A stretch of DNA of 64,000 bases from Anaerolineaceae bacterium (GCA_020634165.1 JACKCF010000008.1:1-64000); one strand, 5' to 3'; counted from the first letter of the stretch, positions 18,141 through 27,690 are shown. Made by a program: numbers and translations. The notes: generated from the sequence alone by a model not told the origin.

Positions 18141-19388
18141 CTACATGCGTTCGATGATGGCCGTAGCAAATTCGCTGGTCTTGACCTCGGTCGCATTGTC
18201 CATCTGGCGAGCAAAATCGTAGGTTACGATCTTATCGGCAATGGTCTTTTCGTAGGCGATGGTAATCATGTCAGCCGCTTCAAACCAGCCGATGTGTTCC
18301 AGCATCATCACACCACTGAACAGCAGTGAACCAGGATTAACCTTGTCCAGGTTGGTGTACTTGGGTGCGGTGCCATGTGTAGCCTCAAAGAGGGCCACTT
18401 CATCACCGATATTCGCGCCGGGGGCGATACCCACACCACCAACTTCGGCTGCCAGTGCATCGCTGAGGTAGTCGCCGTTGAGATTGGTTGTCGCAATCAC
18501 ATCGTGCTCACGCGGACGCAGCAGCATCTTCTGGAACATGATGTCAGCAATTGTGTCCTGAACTAGAATTTTGCCCTCTGGCACTTTGCCACCATGATTG
18601 GCAGCCACGTCGTCCCAACTGATGGTCTCATTCGGGAACTCTTCAGCGGCCACTTCGTAGCCCCACTTCTGGAAGGCACCTTCAGTGAACTTCTGGATGT
18701 TGCCCTTGTGGACGAGCGTCACGGACTCGCGGCCACGCTCGATAGCGTACTTGATAGCAGCACGGATGAGGCGCTTGCTGCCGAATTCGCTGACGGGCTT
18801 GATGCCCAGACCTGCATCCTCGAAGAAACCAGTCGCGCCCAACTCTTCACGCAGGAACTTGGCCAGTTTTTTATTTTCGGGGGTACCTGCTTCAAATTCG
18901 ATGCCTGCATAGATATCTTCAGTGTTCTCGCGGAAGATGACAACATCAACATCTTGCGGCTCTTTTAGTGGGCTGGGAACACCCTGGAACCAGCGCACTG
19001 GACGCACACAGCTATACAGGTCAAGCACCTGGCGCAGTGTCACATTCAGACTGCGGAAGCCGCCACCAACGGGTGTCGTCAGCGGGCCTTTGATACCGAC
19101 TTTGAACTCACGCAGGGCATCGAATGTTTCTTCCGGCATGTAGTCGCCATCATAGACGCCAGCAGCTTTCTCACCGGAGTAAACCTCCATCCAACTGACC
19201 TTACGTTGGCCACCATAGGCTTTTTCAACAGCCGCATCCCAGATGCGCTTGCTGGCCGTCATAATGTCGTAGCCAATACCGTCGCCTTCAATGAAGAGCA
19301 GAATCGGGTTATTGGGCACATTCATCTTGCCATCAGTAAAGGTGATTTTTTCACCCTCAGAAGGAACTACTATTTTGTTATAGGCCAT
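18141..19388 (-). CDS. icd: Isocitrate dehydrogenase, NADP-type
   Basis: The enzyme converts isocitrate to 2-oxoglutarate and CO2 in the citric acid cycle. The 415-residue length and motifs match the bacterial Icd group. [13 protein letters not shown] lies near the N-terminus, followed by [20 protein letters not shown] with the substrate Ser/Asn/Arg. [15 protein letters not shown] comes next, then [14 protein letters not shown], the metal-binding region [16 protein letters not shown], and ATHGTAPKY. The cofactor loop after HGTAPKY suggests NADP rather than NAD, though this is not certain from sequence alone. The gene has its own terminator and no operon partner. Confidence 0.95.
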   Translation of the reverse strand: MAYNKIVVPSEGEKITFTDGKMNVPNNPILLFIEGDGIGYDIMTASKRIWDAAVEKAYGGQRKVSWMEVYSGEKAAGVYDGDYMPEETFDALREFKVGIKGPLTTPVGGGFRSLNVTLRQVLDLYSCVRPVRWFQGVPSPLKEPQDVDVVIFRENTEDIYAGIEFEAGTPENKKLAKFLREELGATGFFEDAGLGIKPVSEFGSKRLIRAAIKYAIERGRESVTLVHKGNIQKFTEGAFQKWGYEVAAEEFPNETISWDDVAANHGGKVPEGKILVQDTIADIMFQKMLLRPREHDVIATTNLNGDYLSDALAAEVGGVGIAPGANIGDEVALFEATHGTAPKYTNLDKVNPGSLLFSGVMMLEHIGWFEAADMITIAYEKTIADKIVTYDFARQMDNATEVKTSEFATAIIERM

Positions 19389-19636
19389 TGTGAATAAGAC
19401 TCCTCACACGATAAATCGGGGTAACAAATCAAACACGGCGATTATAGCACATCCCAGCGCATGCCACTGTGCCATCGTCTTAATTGGTAAGCAAAGGTGT
19501 ACCACGTCCAGCGTATTTCATAAATCGTGCAAACAGACAGAGGCATCCTGTGCAGATTACCACTTGCGACACGTAGCGATATACAACAAAATTAAGTAAA
19601 TGCCTATTTGCCAGCGCCATAGAGGGGAAAATTATT

Positions 19637-21463
19637 ATGGAAGCCCCGCAGCCTACAGAAGACGTCGCTATGGAACATCCTCTGCCAACAAATGAAACGG
19701 TCGTAGCGTATAGCCAGGCAGTTGATTGGCGTACGATTGAAGAACACAAGCGACGGTTCAATCAGGAAATCAAATCGTTGGCAGCGGATACCAATAATAA
19801 GCAACTCCCGCTCGATGAACTTGCAACAGCTACAGGCATACCACTCTCAACAGTCTACCCGGAACATGAGCACGGCAATGTTATTCTTGGGCACGTTGGC
19901 GATCATACATTTGTTCTTGGTAGCTTCGTCAGTGAACGCTTTCGTTTTGGAAAAACAATTTTACAGGCAATTGTTCCCTATAATTTTAATCCCTCAGTTA
20001 ACCATAGTAACCTACAGGAAACTGACAATCCCAGGACCAGAATGCGCGCAATGGGCGCGGAGCTGGAGCTTGGTCTTTTTTACGAGGATGGCACGACACC
20101 AACTGACGAGGCTGTCCGCGAGTATACAAGCATCTATCGCAAGCACGCCCATAGATTAGGCATCACTCCAACCGTAGACCGTGAAGCCTGCCAGTATCAG
20201 GTGGAAGTACATGTCGCGCCTGGTGTCGGCTATCATCGCGTCCGCCAATCTTTAGACGGTATTATGCAGTCTTTGGTGATGGCTAGCGAGGCAACCGGTT
20301 TGAGGACGGCTATCCTGGCAGCTTACCCAATTGAAAGTGACTTCAAGCTCACCGAAGATCCAAAAGTCTATTCTGCAACAGACGTCATGCAGACGATCAA
20401 CCACTCATTCCCGGAATATGAACAACGTCTGGCAGATGTCATCGGGCGTTACGATATGCTGCCGGATACCAACTTCGTGCAGGCCTTCCGTTTGCAGGGA
20501 TGCCATATTCATCTGGATATCGCCGGACGTTCAGAAGCACTAGGGCTATTTACCTTCTATACGATGCTGCGCAGTGCAACTGCTATTGCCAATGCAGCGA
20601 TTCTCAAAGGCAGTCCCTTTGTTAATGGCACTTGCGATCCTGACCTGATTTGCACCCGCGAGTATCTGCGCCGGACAACCGTTACGGGTCGTCCGATTGA
20701 ACTGCCGCTTAGCCCGCATCTGATGCCAGATGGACTGGCACGGTACGCTGCACTGATTCACTCTGAACGTGCCAATGCCGTGACTCGTGGCCTGCTCTGT
20801 GAAGATGGCCTCGGTACTGATATTTCCGCTATGCATAACCCAATTGGCCGTGTGCGTCCTGATCTGGGCATGAGCAAACGCATCTGCACGATTGAAAGCA
20901 CCGGTATGCCTGTCAACATCAGTGCCTCTCGTCAGGCGGCTGCACTGGCGGACTTTGAATTCACACACGCGCTGGTAGAAAATTACTACCGCGAATATGG
21001 TAATGATCTTAGTGCTATGTATGAGGACCAGACTTTGTGGGAGATTATCGGCCCACTCAGTTTGGCTAAATATCGCGAATTGCAGGACCAGTCTGATCGC
21101 GAGGGCACGGATATTGTCCTTGAAACGGCTTCTGGCCGTAAGATGAGCCTGGCTGAATTTTATGAGATGAAACGGCTGTATATGCATCGTCATCTCATGG
21201 ATGTCGATTTGATCGCACCGCGCGATATTGATGATGTCTACATGAGCCTGAATCGCATGCTTGAACCACCAAGTGGGCTGGTCGCGCAAACAATCGAGCA
21301 GTACATTGCTGATCCTAAAACGCGCAGTACCGGCAATTGGGGCAAAATCATGCGTAATGCCTTCATCGAGGAAGGCGGCACACCCGGCAGTCATAATCCA
21401 GAGATCGTACTAAAGATTGCCAACCGTATTCACAACGCGCTGGCTGCTCGCTACGAAACATAG
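19637..21463 (+). CDS. GCS2-like carboxylate-amine ligase (divergent)
   Basis: A 608-residue soluble protein that looks like a distant member of the glutamate-cysteine ligase type 2 (carboxylate-amine ligase) group. The core has MGAELELGLFYEDG, matching the ATP/metal-binding Gly-x-Glu-x-Glu start of the family. Next comes GCHIHLDIAGRSE in place of the family's HVHV segment, then ILKGSPFVNGTCDPDLICTREY, similar to the SPF...G...R segment that binds substrate. About 130 residues precede the core and a helical tail follows. Members join a carboxylate to an amine using ATP, but the substrate is not predictable here. It stands alone, divergent from icd. Confidence 0.6.
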   Translation: MEAPQPTEDVAMEHPLPTNETVVAYSQAVDWRTIEEHKRRFNQEIKSLAADTNNKQLPLDELATATGIPLSTVYPEHEHGNVILGHVGDHTFVLGSFVSERFRFGKTILQAIVPYNFNPSVNHSNLQETDNPRTRMRAMGAELELGLFYEDGTTPTDEAVREYTSIYRKHAHRLGITPTVDREACQYQVEVHVAPGVGYHRVRQSLDGIMQSLVMASEATGLRTAILAAYPIESDFKLTEDPKVYSATDVMQTINHSFPEYEQRLADVIGRYDMLPDTNFVQAFRLQGCHIHLDIAGRSEALGLFTFYTMLRSATAIANAAILKGSPFVNGTCDPDLICTREYLRRTTVTGRPIELPLSPHLMPDGLARYAALIHSERANAVTRGLLCEDGLGTDISAMHNPIGRVRPDLGMSKRICTIESTGMPVNISASRQAAALADFEFTHALVENYYREYGNDLSAMYEDQTLWEIIGPLSLAKYRELQDQSDREGTDIVLETASGRKMSLAEFYEMKRLYMHRHLMDVDLIAPRDIDDVYMSLNRMLEPPSGLVAQTIEQYIADPKTRSTGNWGKIMRNAFIEEGGTPGSHNPEIVLKIANRIHNALAARYET

Positions 21464-21528
21464 GGTCGCCCTTGCCCTATCTGCAAAACGCCGCATAATG
21501 ATGCCATCAAGCTAATTGAGTACATGTG

Positions 21529-22506
21529 ATGGTATCGCTTTCTGTTGTTGTTCCCGTCTATAACAGCCAGGAAAGCATCGGCAAACTTGCTGATGCGCTT
21601 GCTGAGGTATTGCCCACTCTGGCAGATGCCTACGAACTCATCATGGTGGAAGATGACAGTCGTGATGATAGTTGGTCAGTTGTGATGGCAATTACGGAGA
21701 AATACACCTGGGCAACGGGTATCAAGCTGATGCGCAACTATGGCCAGCACAATGCCATTCTCTGTGGGATTCGCGCTGCCAGATACGAAGTCATCGCGAC
21801 GGTGGATGACGACCTGCAGCACCCCCCAGAAGAATTGAAACTGTTGCTTGATAAGCTGGCGGAAGGCTATGATGTCGTTTATGGCAGTCCAGTTGAGCAG
21901 CCACATGGCTTTCTGCGAGGGCTGGCCTCAAAAACGACTAAGTATTTCTTGCAGCAAACGATGGGCGCGGATGTCGCACAGGATGCGAGTGCATTCAGGG
22001 TACTGCGCACAGAATTGCGTCAGGCTTTTGCCCATTACAATGAGCCGACAGTCATCATTGATGTTCTGCTGACCTGGGCGACGAAGCGTTTTGCATCGGT
22101 ACAAGTAACGCATCGTCCTCGTCCGTATGGGACGTCCAATTACACAGTAGGCAAGCTTATCAACCATGCCTTCAACATGATGACTGGCTTCAGTACGGTT
22201 CCGCTGCGGTTGGCCAGCATCCTTGGTCTGATCATGACTGTGCTCGGTTTGATCCTGCTATTTTATGTCGTAGTCATTCGGTTAATCTTCTTTGGTTGGC
22301 AGGGTGAATCTCCAGGCTTTACTTTCCTGGCGTCAATGATCGCAATCTTCAGCGGAGCGCAATTGTTCACCATCGGCATTATCGGGGAATATCTGGCGCG
22401 TATGCACTTCAGACTAATGAACAAGCCAGCCTATATTGTGCGCGAGAATACAAGCATTCAAAGAGAAGACCTGCCAGCAGAAGCGGAACAAAACTATGCC
22501 CATTAG
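21529..22506 (+). CDS. Family 2 glycosyltransferase, DPM1/GtrB-like with two membrane helices
   Basis: About 325 residues. The catalytic GT2 domain begins LSVVVPVYNSQESIGKLADAL, with the metal-binding VDDDLQHPPEEL and the QDASAFRVLR segment characteristic of polyprenyl-phosphate sugar transferases. Two C-terminal membrane helices (near LASILGLIMTVLGLILLFYV and FTFLASMIAIFSGAQLFTIG) anchor it. Such enzymes put glucose, mannose or an amino sugar on undecaprenyl phosphate. The next gene starts 11 bases before this one ends, and the WecE-like gene follows, so the transferred sugar may be the dTDP-amino-sugar made by those neighbours. The ATG at 21529 follows a possible GTG start. Confidence 0.9.
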   Translation: MVSLSVVVPVYNSQESIGKLADALAEVLPTLADAYELIMVEDDSRDDSWSVVMAITEKYTWATGIKLMRNYGQHNAILCGIRAARYEVIATVDDDLQHPPEELKLLLDKLAEGYDVVYGSPVEQPHGFLRGLASKTTKYFLQQTMGADVAQDASAFRVLRTELRQAFAHYNEPTVIIDVLLTWATKRFASVQVTHRPRPYGTSNYTVGKLINHAFNMMTGFSTVPLRLASILGLIMTVLGLILLFYVVVIRLIFFGWQGESPGFTFLASMIAIFSGAQLFTIGIIGEYLARMHFRLMNKPAYIVRENTSIQREDLPAEAEQNYAH

Positions 22507-23212
22507 ACTTTCTCCTCTGGATAGCGAACGATTCGGTGTGAAGAGCGCCCGTGCAGATGATGTGACTCTGGATGAGCTACCACAGATTGAAGCATTCTGC
22601 GAAGGTGAGGACGTGGAGTTCTTGATTCTGCGTTGTGATACACGCCAGCTTAAGGTGGTACAGGCATTGGAGTCGAAAGATTTTCTTCTGATGGATACGA
22701 TGGTGCATCATATTTATGATGTCTCACGTATGGGCCGTCCCGAAGTTGCCGCGCCACTCTCCATCCGGGCATATCGGACTGATGACTATGAGGCAGTCCT
22801 GACCATCGCGGCCCAGGCTTTTGAAGGGTATCAGGGACATTACCATGCCGATACTCGTATTGAGCAGGTGGTCGCTGATGAAATCTATGCCGATTGGGCA
22901 CGTCGTGAAATTGACGACAGCACAGTTTTCGTCGCGGATGATAATGGTACCGTCGCGGGGTTCGTTACAGCCCGAATGCTTGAGGGCACGTTTGGCCACG
23001 TCATTCTGGCCGGCGTTGCCAAAGAAGCCCAAAGCCAGGGTATATATGCTGCATTCCTCAAGTATTGTGTTAATTGGCTGGCAGATCAGGGCGCGGAGCG
23101 TATCTGGTTCGTGACGCAGGTGACGAATGTACCGGTCCAGCGCGTATGGGCCCGTATGGGTTGTGTGCCGCATCACAGTGAATATACCCTGCACAAATGG
23201 TTTGATCGCTAA
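22496..23212 (+). CDS. WecD/RffC-like sugar N-acetyltransferase
   Basis: A 238-residue protein from the ATG at 22496, which overlaps the glycosyltransferase by 11 bases. The N-terminal part (DFLLMDTMVHHIYDVS) and C-terminal GNAT domain (ILAGVAKEAQSQGIYAAFL, then IWFVTQVTNVPVQRVWARMGC) follow the pattern of WecD, which acetylates dTDP-4-amino-4,6-dideoxy-galactose to dTDP-Fuc4NAc. The acetyl-CoA loop here is AKEAQSQGIYA, weaker than the classic RGKG. The WecE-like aminotransferase, which would make the substrate, lies 86 bases downstream, so the pathway assignment rests on both sequence and context. Confidence 0.78.
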   Translation: MPIRLSPLDSERFGVKSARADDVTLDELPQIEAFCEGEDVEFLILRCDTRQLKVVQALESKDFLLMDTMVHHIYDVSRMGRPEVAAPLSIRAYRTDDYEAVLTIAAQAFEGYQGHYHADTRIEQVVADEIYADWARREIDDSTVFVADDNGTVAGFVTARMLEGTFGHVILAGVAKEAQSQGIYAAFLKYCVNWLADQGAERIWFVTQVTNVPVQRVWARMGCVPHHSEYTLHKWFDR

Positions 23213-23298
23213 CCAATTGGTCTGGCTGTCCTATCGAGAAATCATTTTATTCATGCTAGCGTATACTTAGTGCTTACCTCATCCAGAGTGAACACAAC

Positions 23299-24441
23299 AT
23301 GGTTGACATCCGTATTCCCTTCAATAAGCCTGCTATCATGGGCAATGAAATGGCCAACATACAGCAGGCAGTGACAAACGGGCATATCAGTGGCGATGGC
23401 CCCTTTTCCAAGCAGGTGCATAAGCAGTTACAGGAGACATTTGGCGTTGAGCGTGTGCTGCTGACGACGAGCTGCACCCATGCACTGGAAATGTCGGCGC
23501 TCTTGCTGGATATTCGGCCAGGTGATGAAGTCATCGTGCCATCGTATACCTTCGTCAGCACCATTAATGCCTTTGCGTTGCGTGGAGCCAAACCCGTATT
23601 TGTCGATGTTCGCTGGGATACAAAAAATCTCGACGAAACACACTTGGAACAGCACATCACGCACCGGACGAAAGCTATCGTTCCGGTGCATTATGCAGGC
23701 GTTGGCTGTGAAATGGACACCATCATGTCCATCGCACGCAAGCATGGCATCAGTGTGGTAGAAGACAACGCCCAGGGGCTGTACGGTAAATACAAAGGCC
23801 AATGGCTGGGCACATTTGGCGAGATGTCGACGGTCAGCTTCCATGAGACTAAGAACATCCAGTGTGGCGAAGGTGGCGCGCTCTTCATCAACGATAAACG
23901 ATTGGTAGAACGCGCTGAAATCATCCGTGAGAAAGGTACCAACCGCAGCCGCTATTTCCGTGGGCAAGTCGATAAATACACCTGGGTCGATATCGGCTCC
24001 AGCTATTTGCCGTCGGATATGCTCGCTGCCTATCTGCAAGCCCAGCTTGAGGTCCAGACTGAAATTTATGCGGCGCGTGAGCGCGTGTGGAACACGTACG
24101 ATACCGAACTGGCGGCCTGGGCTGAAGAACACGGCGTCGAGCGACCATATGTGCCAAATCACGTGGATCAGACTTACCATATGTACTATCTGGTATTGCC
24201 TTCATTAGAGGTACGAACACGATTACAGGAACACCTGCGGAAACAGGGAATCGTCGCGGTTTTTCACTATCAACCGCTGCACCTATCGGAGATGGGTAAG
24301 CAGTATGGTGGCCAGGCAGGGGATGCGCCTGTGACTGAGAAACTCGGTGATCAACTCCTGAGATTGCCGTTCTACAATACGCTCACTGAATCCGAGCAAT
24401 CAAGCGTTATTCAGGCGCTCCTAACATTTGAAGAATGGTAG
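23299..24441 (+). CDS. dTDP-4-amino-4,6-dideoxygalactose transaminase-like aminotransferase
   Basis: A PLP-dependent DegT/DnrJ/EryC1/StrS-family aminotransferase of 380 residues. It resembles WecE/RffA, which transfers an amino group from glutamate to C4 of dTDP-4-keto-6-deoxy-glucose. The start IPFNKPAIMGNEM and SGDGPFSKQVHKQL are typical of this subgroup. VEDNAQGLYGKYKG contains the PLP-ring Asp, and SFHETKNIQCGEGG contains the catalytic Lys. DIGSSYLPSDMLAAYLQ, then FHYQPLHLS, close the active site. The keto-sugar could come from RmlB at 55.7 kb. It is a likely partner of the WecD-like protein just upstream. Confidence 0.9.
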   Translation: MVDIRIPFNKPAIMGNEMANIQQAVTNGHISGDGPFSKQVHKQLQETFGVERVLLTTSCTHALEMSALLLDIRPGDEVIVPSYTFVSTINAFALRGAKPVFVDVRWDTKNLDETHLEQHITHRTKAIVPVHYAGVGCEMDTIMSIARKHGISVVEDNAQGLYGKYKGQWLGTFGEMSTVSFHETKNIQCGEGGALFINDKRLVERAEIIREKGTNRSRYFRGQVDKYTWVDIGSSYLPSDMLAAYLQAQLEVQTEIYAARERVWNTYDTELAAWAEEHGVERPYVPNHVDQTYHMYYLVLPSLEVRTRLQEHLRKQGIVAVFHYQPLHLSEMGKQYGGQAGDAPVTEKLGDQLLRLPFYNTLTESEQSSVIQALLTFEEW

Positions 24442-24487
24442 AAATAGTCGACTATACAACTCCTCATACCGAAACAAAGCGGTTGTA

Positions 24488-24658
24488 TGGTACAATGTTT
24501 TGAAGAATTTTCGCTCGCGCGGTCATTCGCGCTGGAGCGATCTATAACTTTGGCTATGAAGCGCGGACAGGCGCAAAGACAGAACTCGTTGTTTTGTGTC
24601 GGTATTTTCATCAATTTGTAACGTAAATCGACCCGCCAGAGGAGAAATTTGAGGCGGG
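24488..24658 (+). promoter_or_regulatory. Promoter and structured 5' UTR of the RNase J gene
   Basis: An extended -10 (TG then TACAAT at 24488-24496) lies about 190 bases before the RNase J start. The leader that follows can form a hairpin near 24512-24540 (CGCTC and GAGCG arms) and a second one from CCCGCC (24632-24637) to GGCGGG (24653-24658). The Shine-Dalgarno site sits shortly after this second hairpin. No clear -35 was seen. A long structured leader would fit self-regulation by RNase J, but this is only inference. Confidence 0.4.
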
Positions 24659-24685
24659 AATTTGTATTTGGAGTAATAACAGAAT

Positions 24686-26359
24686 ATGGCAAATGCTAAA
24701 CTACGCGTTATCCCGCTCGGTGGTTGTGGCGAAATTGGCAAGAACATGACCGTTATCGAGATGGGGAACGACGCGATTATCGTTGACACGGGCATCATGT
24801 TCCCGGCCAATGATATGCACGGCGTCGACTATATCATCCCGGATTTCCAGTATCTCATTGACCGCAAAGACCTCAAGATTCATGGTGTTCTTTATACACA
24901 TGGACATGAAGATCACATTGGTGCCGTTGCCCATGTCTTGGAAGCCTTCCCGGATGTGCCACTGTATGCAACCCGCCTGACGGCTAGCCTGATCGAAGTA
25001 AAATTCGCGAATGCACGCCGTTTTAACGAGGCGCGTGTAAGCCATGATCCGATAGTCAATATCATCTATGCCGGTACCAACTTCGAGCTTGGTCCATTCA
25101 AGATCGAACCCTTCCGCATGACGCATAGTATTCCCGATTGCCTCGGTTTCGCTATCAACACGCCTTATGGGCTAATCGTGCATACAGGTGACTATAAATT
25201 CGATAATAATCCGGTCGATGGCAAGAAACCGGACTACGCCAAACTGGCAGAATTCGGCCAGCGTGGTGTCAAACTGCTGCTCGCAGATAGCACTAATGCT
25301 GACCGCCCTGGCTGGACAGAATCAGAGAGCACCATCGAGCCAGCCTTTGAAAAGGTCTTTGCGACTGCCAAGGGCCGTATCATGATCGCCACCTTTGCCT
25401 CGCTGATGTCACGTGTTCAGCAGGCAGCGCATGTCGCCAAAAAGTATGGGCGACGGATCGCTATCGCGGGGCATACCATGCGCGAGTACGTCAATATTGC
25501 TCGCGAAATAGGCTATCTGGATATCGACGAAAGCCTGCTCATCGACATTGGCAAAATCAACTCAGTCGAACCGCAAAAGCTGGTCATTATGGTAACAGGG
25601 TCACAAGGTGAGCCAGCCGCTGTATTGGGCAAACTCGCCTCAGGACGGCATCGCTACCTGGACATCCGTAAAGACGATACCATTTTGCTGTCGTCTCATC
25701 CGATCCCTGGCAATGAAGAAATGGTGTATCGGACCATCAACCGACTGATTCAGCGCGGGGCCAATGTGGTCTACGATTCGCTGGAAAAGGTGCATGTCAG
25801 TGGCCACGCTAGCCGAGAAGAGATGCGCCTGCTGCTGAACCTTGTTCGACCACAGTATATGGTTCCTGTACATGGCGAAATTCGCCATCTTGTGGAACAC
25901 AAAAAGCTAGCAGCCGAATCGGGTGTGCCTGAGAACAACATCCTGATTGCAGAAAATGGCACAATCATCGAGGTTGACCGTCACTATGTTCGCAAGACGG
26001 AACGTCTGCCAGGTGGCTATGTATTTGTTGATGGTAGCGGTGTGGGTGATATTGGCCGCGCGGTTATCCGTGACCGTGAAATTCTGGCGCGGGATGGATT
26101 CCTGATTGTTTCCGTATTGCTTGATAAGAAGACAGGTAAACTGATCGAGGAGCCGAGCATTGTCTCGCGTGGGTTCATCTACCTGCGCGAAGCTGATGAG
26201 TTGCTCAGTCAGGTTAAATACACCGTAGAATCAACTCTGTCAGCGAATATCAGCGCCAATGGGCATCGAGGCGATCTGATCGAAGAGAGCGTTGGCAAGC
26301 TGCTCTATAACGAAACCAGACGGCGTCCGATGGTTTTCAGCATTGTGAACACCATCTGA
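24686..26359 (+). CDS. rnj: Ribonuclease J
   Basis: A 557-residue metallo-beta-lactamase/beta-CASP nuclease that degrades and matures RNA by 5'-exonuclease and endonuclease action. The zinc site is HGHEDHIG in LYTHGHEDHIGAV, with MTHSIPD and HTGDYKFD completing it. The beta-CASP part carries ATFASLMSRVQQ, VTGSQGEPAAVLGKLA and LLSSHPIPGNEEMV, and the C-terminal YMVPVHGEIRHLVEH binds the second metal. A C-terminal domain of about 100 residues follows. It should be a main mRNA-turnover enzyme, as expected where RNase E is absent. A strong hairpin terminator follows. Confidence 0.96.
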   Translation: MANAKLRVIPLGGCGEIGKNMTVIEMGNDAIIVDTGIMFPANDMHGVDYIIPDFQYLIDRKDLKIHGVLYTHGHEDHIGAVAHVLEAFPDVPLYATRLTASLIEVKFANARRFNEARVSHDPIVNIIYAGTNFELGPFKIEPFRMTHSIPDCLGFAINTPYGLIVHTGDYKFDNNPVDGKKPDYAKLAEFGQRGVKLLLADSTNADRPGWTESESTIEPAFEKVFATAKGRIMIATFASLMSRVQQAAHVAKKYGRRIAIAGHTMREYVNIAREIGYLDIDESLLIDIGKINSVEPQKLVIMVTGSQGEPAAVLGKLASGRHRYLDIRKDDTILLSSHPIPGNEEMVYRTINRLIQRGANVVYDSLEKVHVSGHASREEMRLLLNLVRPQYMVPVHGEIRHLVEHKKLAAESGVPENNILIAENGTIIEVDRHYVRKTERLPGGYVFVDGSGVGDIGRAVIRDREILARDGFLIVSVLLDKKTGKLIEEPSIVSRGFIYLREADELLSQVKYTVESTLSANISANGHRGDLIEESVGKLLYNETRRRPMVFSIVNTI

Positions 26360-26380
26360 AGTCAATAACATATTGAACAG

Positions 26381-26412
26381 AAAAGGACGCTTCGAAGCGT
26401 CCTTTTTTGCTG
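26381..26412. terminator. Bidirectional terminator between rnj and arsM
   Basis: A 26-base perfect palindrome (26381-26406) with a run of six T's on the plus strand. It serves rnj and probably the convergent arsM. Confidence 0.88.
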
Positions 26413-26423
26413 ATACCTGCTCG

Positions 26424-27308
26424 CTAATTACAGCAACCGCTATCACAGCATGTTTCTTGGTCGTCGTCCACAGTTGGTTTATAAGCAGTGATCCGGGCGC
26501 TGTAAATACGTGGCATATCACCACGATCTACCGAGACACCTTTTTCCTCAGCATCGACTTTGTCGATCACCTGAATCTTGACGAAACCAGCTTGTTCCAT
26601 CAATCCAGTGTACTGATATACGTCAATTGCACCACTGATGCAGGCTGCCCAGTCTTCCGCGACGTCACGTTGCTCAGGCGTAAAATCACCTTCAGTGACA
26701 ATATCGCTGATGGAGACACGTCCGCCCGGTTTAAGGACGCGGAATGCTTCTGTGAAGACCTCAGCTTTGCGCGGAGAAAGATTGATCACACAATTGGACA
26801 TGATGACATTCACACTGTCACTATCGACAGGCAGGTCTTCAATATGGCCTTTGCGGAATTCTACATTGGCCATTCCGAGTTTTTCTTTGTTAGCGTTGGC
26901 TTTGGCCAGCATTTCATCCGTCATGTCCACGCCAATAACGTAACCCTCTGAACCAACCTGTTTGGCTGCATAGAAGCAGTCAATACCGCCGCCGCTGCCG
27001 AGATCAAGTACAACTTCGCCAGGAAGAAGGGATGCAACCGTAACCGGATCACCGCAACCGAGTGAAAGGCCCGTTACATCGAAGGGTAGGTCACTGGGCA
27101 GGTTATCCCCGTACAATTGGGCGGCATGGGTCGCCGTCAGTTCAGTTTGTGGCCCGCAGCAGGATGCAGACGTTTCTGCGCCAATCTGATCGATACCAAC
27201 CGTGTTGCTGGGTTCGCAGCAGGAGGCAGACTGTACGCCATCAAACTGCTTCGCGATATTGGCATAACGGTCGCGGACATTCTCATGAATCTTTTCATTC
27301 GTATCCAT
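26424..27308 (-). CDS. arsM: Arsenite S-adenosylmethionine methyltransferase
   Basis: The enzyme methylates trivalent arsenic using SAM. The ATG at 27308 is chosen because GGAG lies eight bases upstream; a GTG nine bases earlier would overlap that site. About 294 residues. SAM-binding motif: [17 protein letters not shown]. Arsenic-binding cysteines lie in IMSNCVINL and DWAACISGA, matching the pair near 174/224 in studied ArsM proteins. Two N-terminal Cys-Cys pairs (ASCCEP and ASCCGP) and a Cys-rich tail (CCDSGCCN) could bind or shuttle arsenic. It is the last gene of the arsC-arsR-arsM set and has an ArsR-type operator just before its Shine-Dalgarno site. Confidence 0.93.
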   Translation of the reverse strand: MDTNEKIHENVRDRYANIAKQFDGVQSASCCEPSNTVGIDQIGAETSASCCGPQTELTATHAAQLYGDNLPSDLPFDVTGLSLGCGDPVTVASLLPGEVVLDLGSGGGIDCFYAAKQVGSEGYVIGVDMTDEMLAKANANKEKLGMANVEFRKGHIEDLPVDSDSVNVIMSNCVINLSPRKAEVFTEAFRVLKPGGRVSISDIVTEGDFTPEQRDVAEDWAACISGAIDVYQYTGLMEQAGFVKIQVIDKVDAEEKGVSVDRGDMPRIYSARITAYKPTVDDDQETCCDSGCCN

Positions 27309-27320
27309 GCAGTACACTCC

Positions 27321-27342
27321 TTATATTGATGATTATCGATAT
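27321..27342 (-). promoter_or_regulatory. ArsR-type operator upstream of arsM
   Basis: A 22-bp sequence identical to the one in the arsR promoter (27692-27713). Its centre ATTGATGATTATCGAT is an imperfect palindrome of the type bound by ArsR/SmtB dimers. It adjoins the arsM ribosome-binding site. Confidence 0.72.
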
Positions 27343-27362
27343 ATAGTGGCAAAAAAATAGGC

Positions 27363-27683
27363 CTATTTAATTGGAATAGCTTCAGGATTGATGACTTGCT
27401 GAGCATAATCCGGCGCATAGGTACTGATGAGTTGACCGCAGCAGAAAGTCATACGCTCCTGATTGAGGGTGTAAAAACGTTGGCGACCCTCCTGGCGAAC
27501 ATTGACCAACCCGGCATCCTCCAGCATCTTCAGATGGTGACTGACGGTGGGCTGTTTGACTTTGCCACCCAGCAGGTCAACGACGTCATTGACACTGAGC
27601 CAAACACAGCACAGGTGCTTTAAGATGACCTGACGTGTGTCGTCAGCAATAGCTTTTGCGAAGATAACCAGTTGTTCGTCCAT
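27363..27683 (-). CDS. arsR: ArsR-family arsenic-responsive repressor
   Basis: The start is taken as the ATG at 27683, giving 106 residues; another ATG at 27692 falls in the -10 box of the promoter. The protein has the ArsR winged-helix fold: DDTRQVILKHL, then a DNA-recognition helix QPTVSHHLKMLEDAGLV and the wing VRQEGRQRFYTL. Cysteine pairs Cys25-Cys26 and Cys81-Cys82 are candidates for arsenite sensing, placed differently from the ELCVCDL site of the E. coli/R773 type. It would repress its own promoter and arsM. It lies between arsC and arsM on the same strand. Confidence 0.9.
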   Translation of the reverse strand: MDEQLVIFAKAIADDTRQVILKHLCCVWLSVNDVVDLLGGKVKQPTVSHHLKMLEDAGLVNVRQEGRQRFYTLNQERMTFCCGQLISTYAPDYAQQVINPEAIPIK

Positions 27684-27690
27684 AAGCCAC

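Noticed and set aside
20546..21394. 282-residue minus-strand open frame inside the GCS2-like gene
   Set aside because: It has no motif and no ribosome-binding site, and the plus-strand frame has family motifs.
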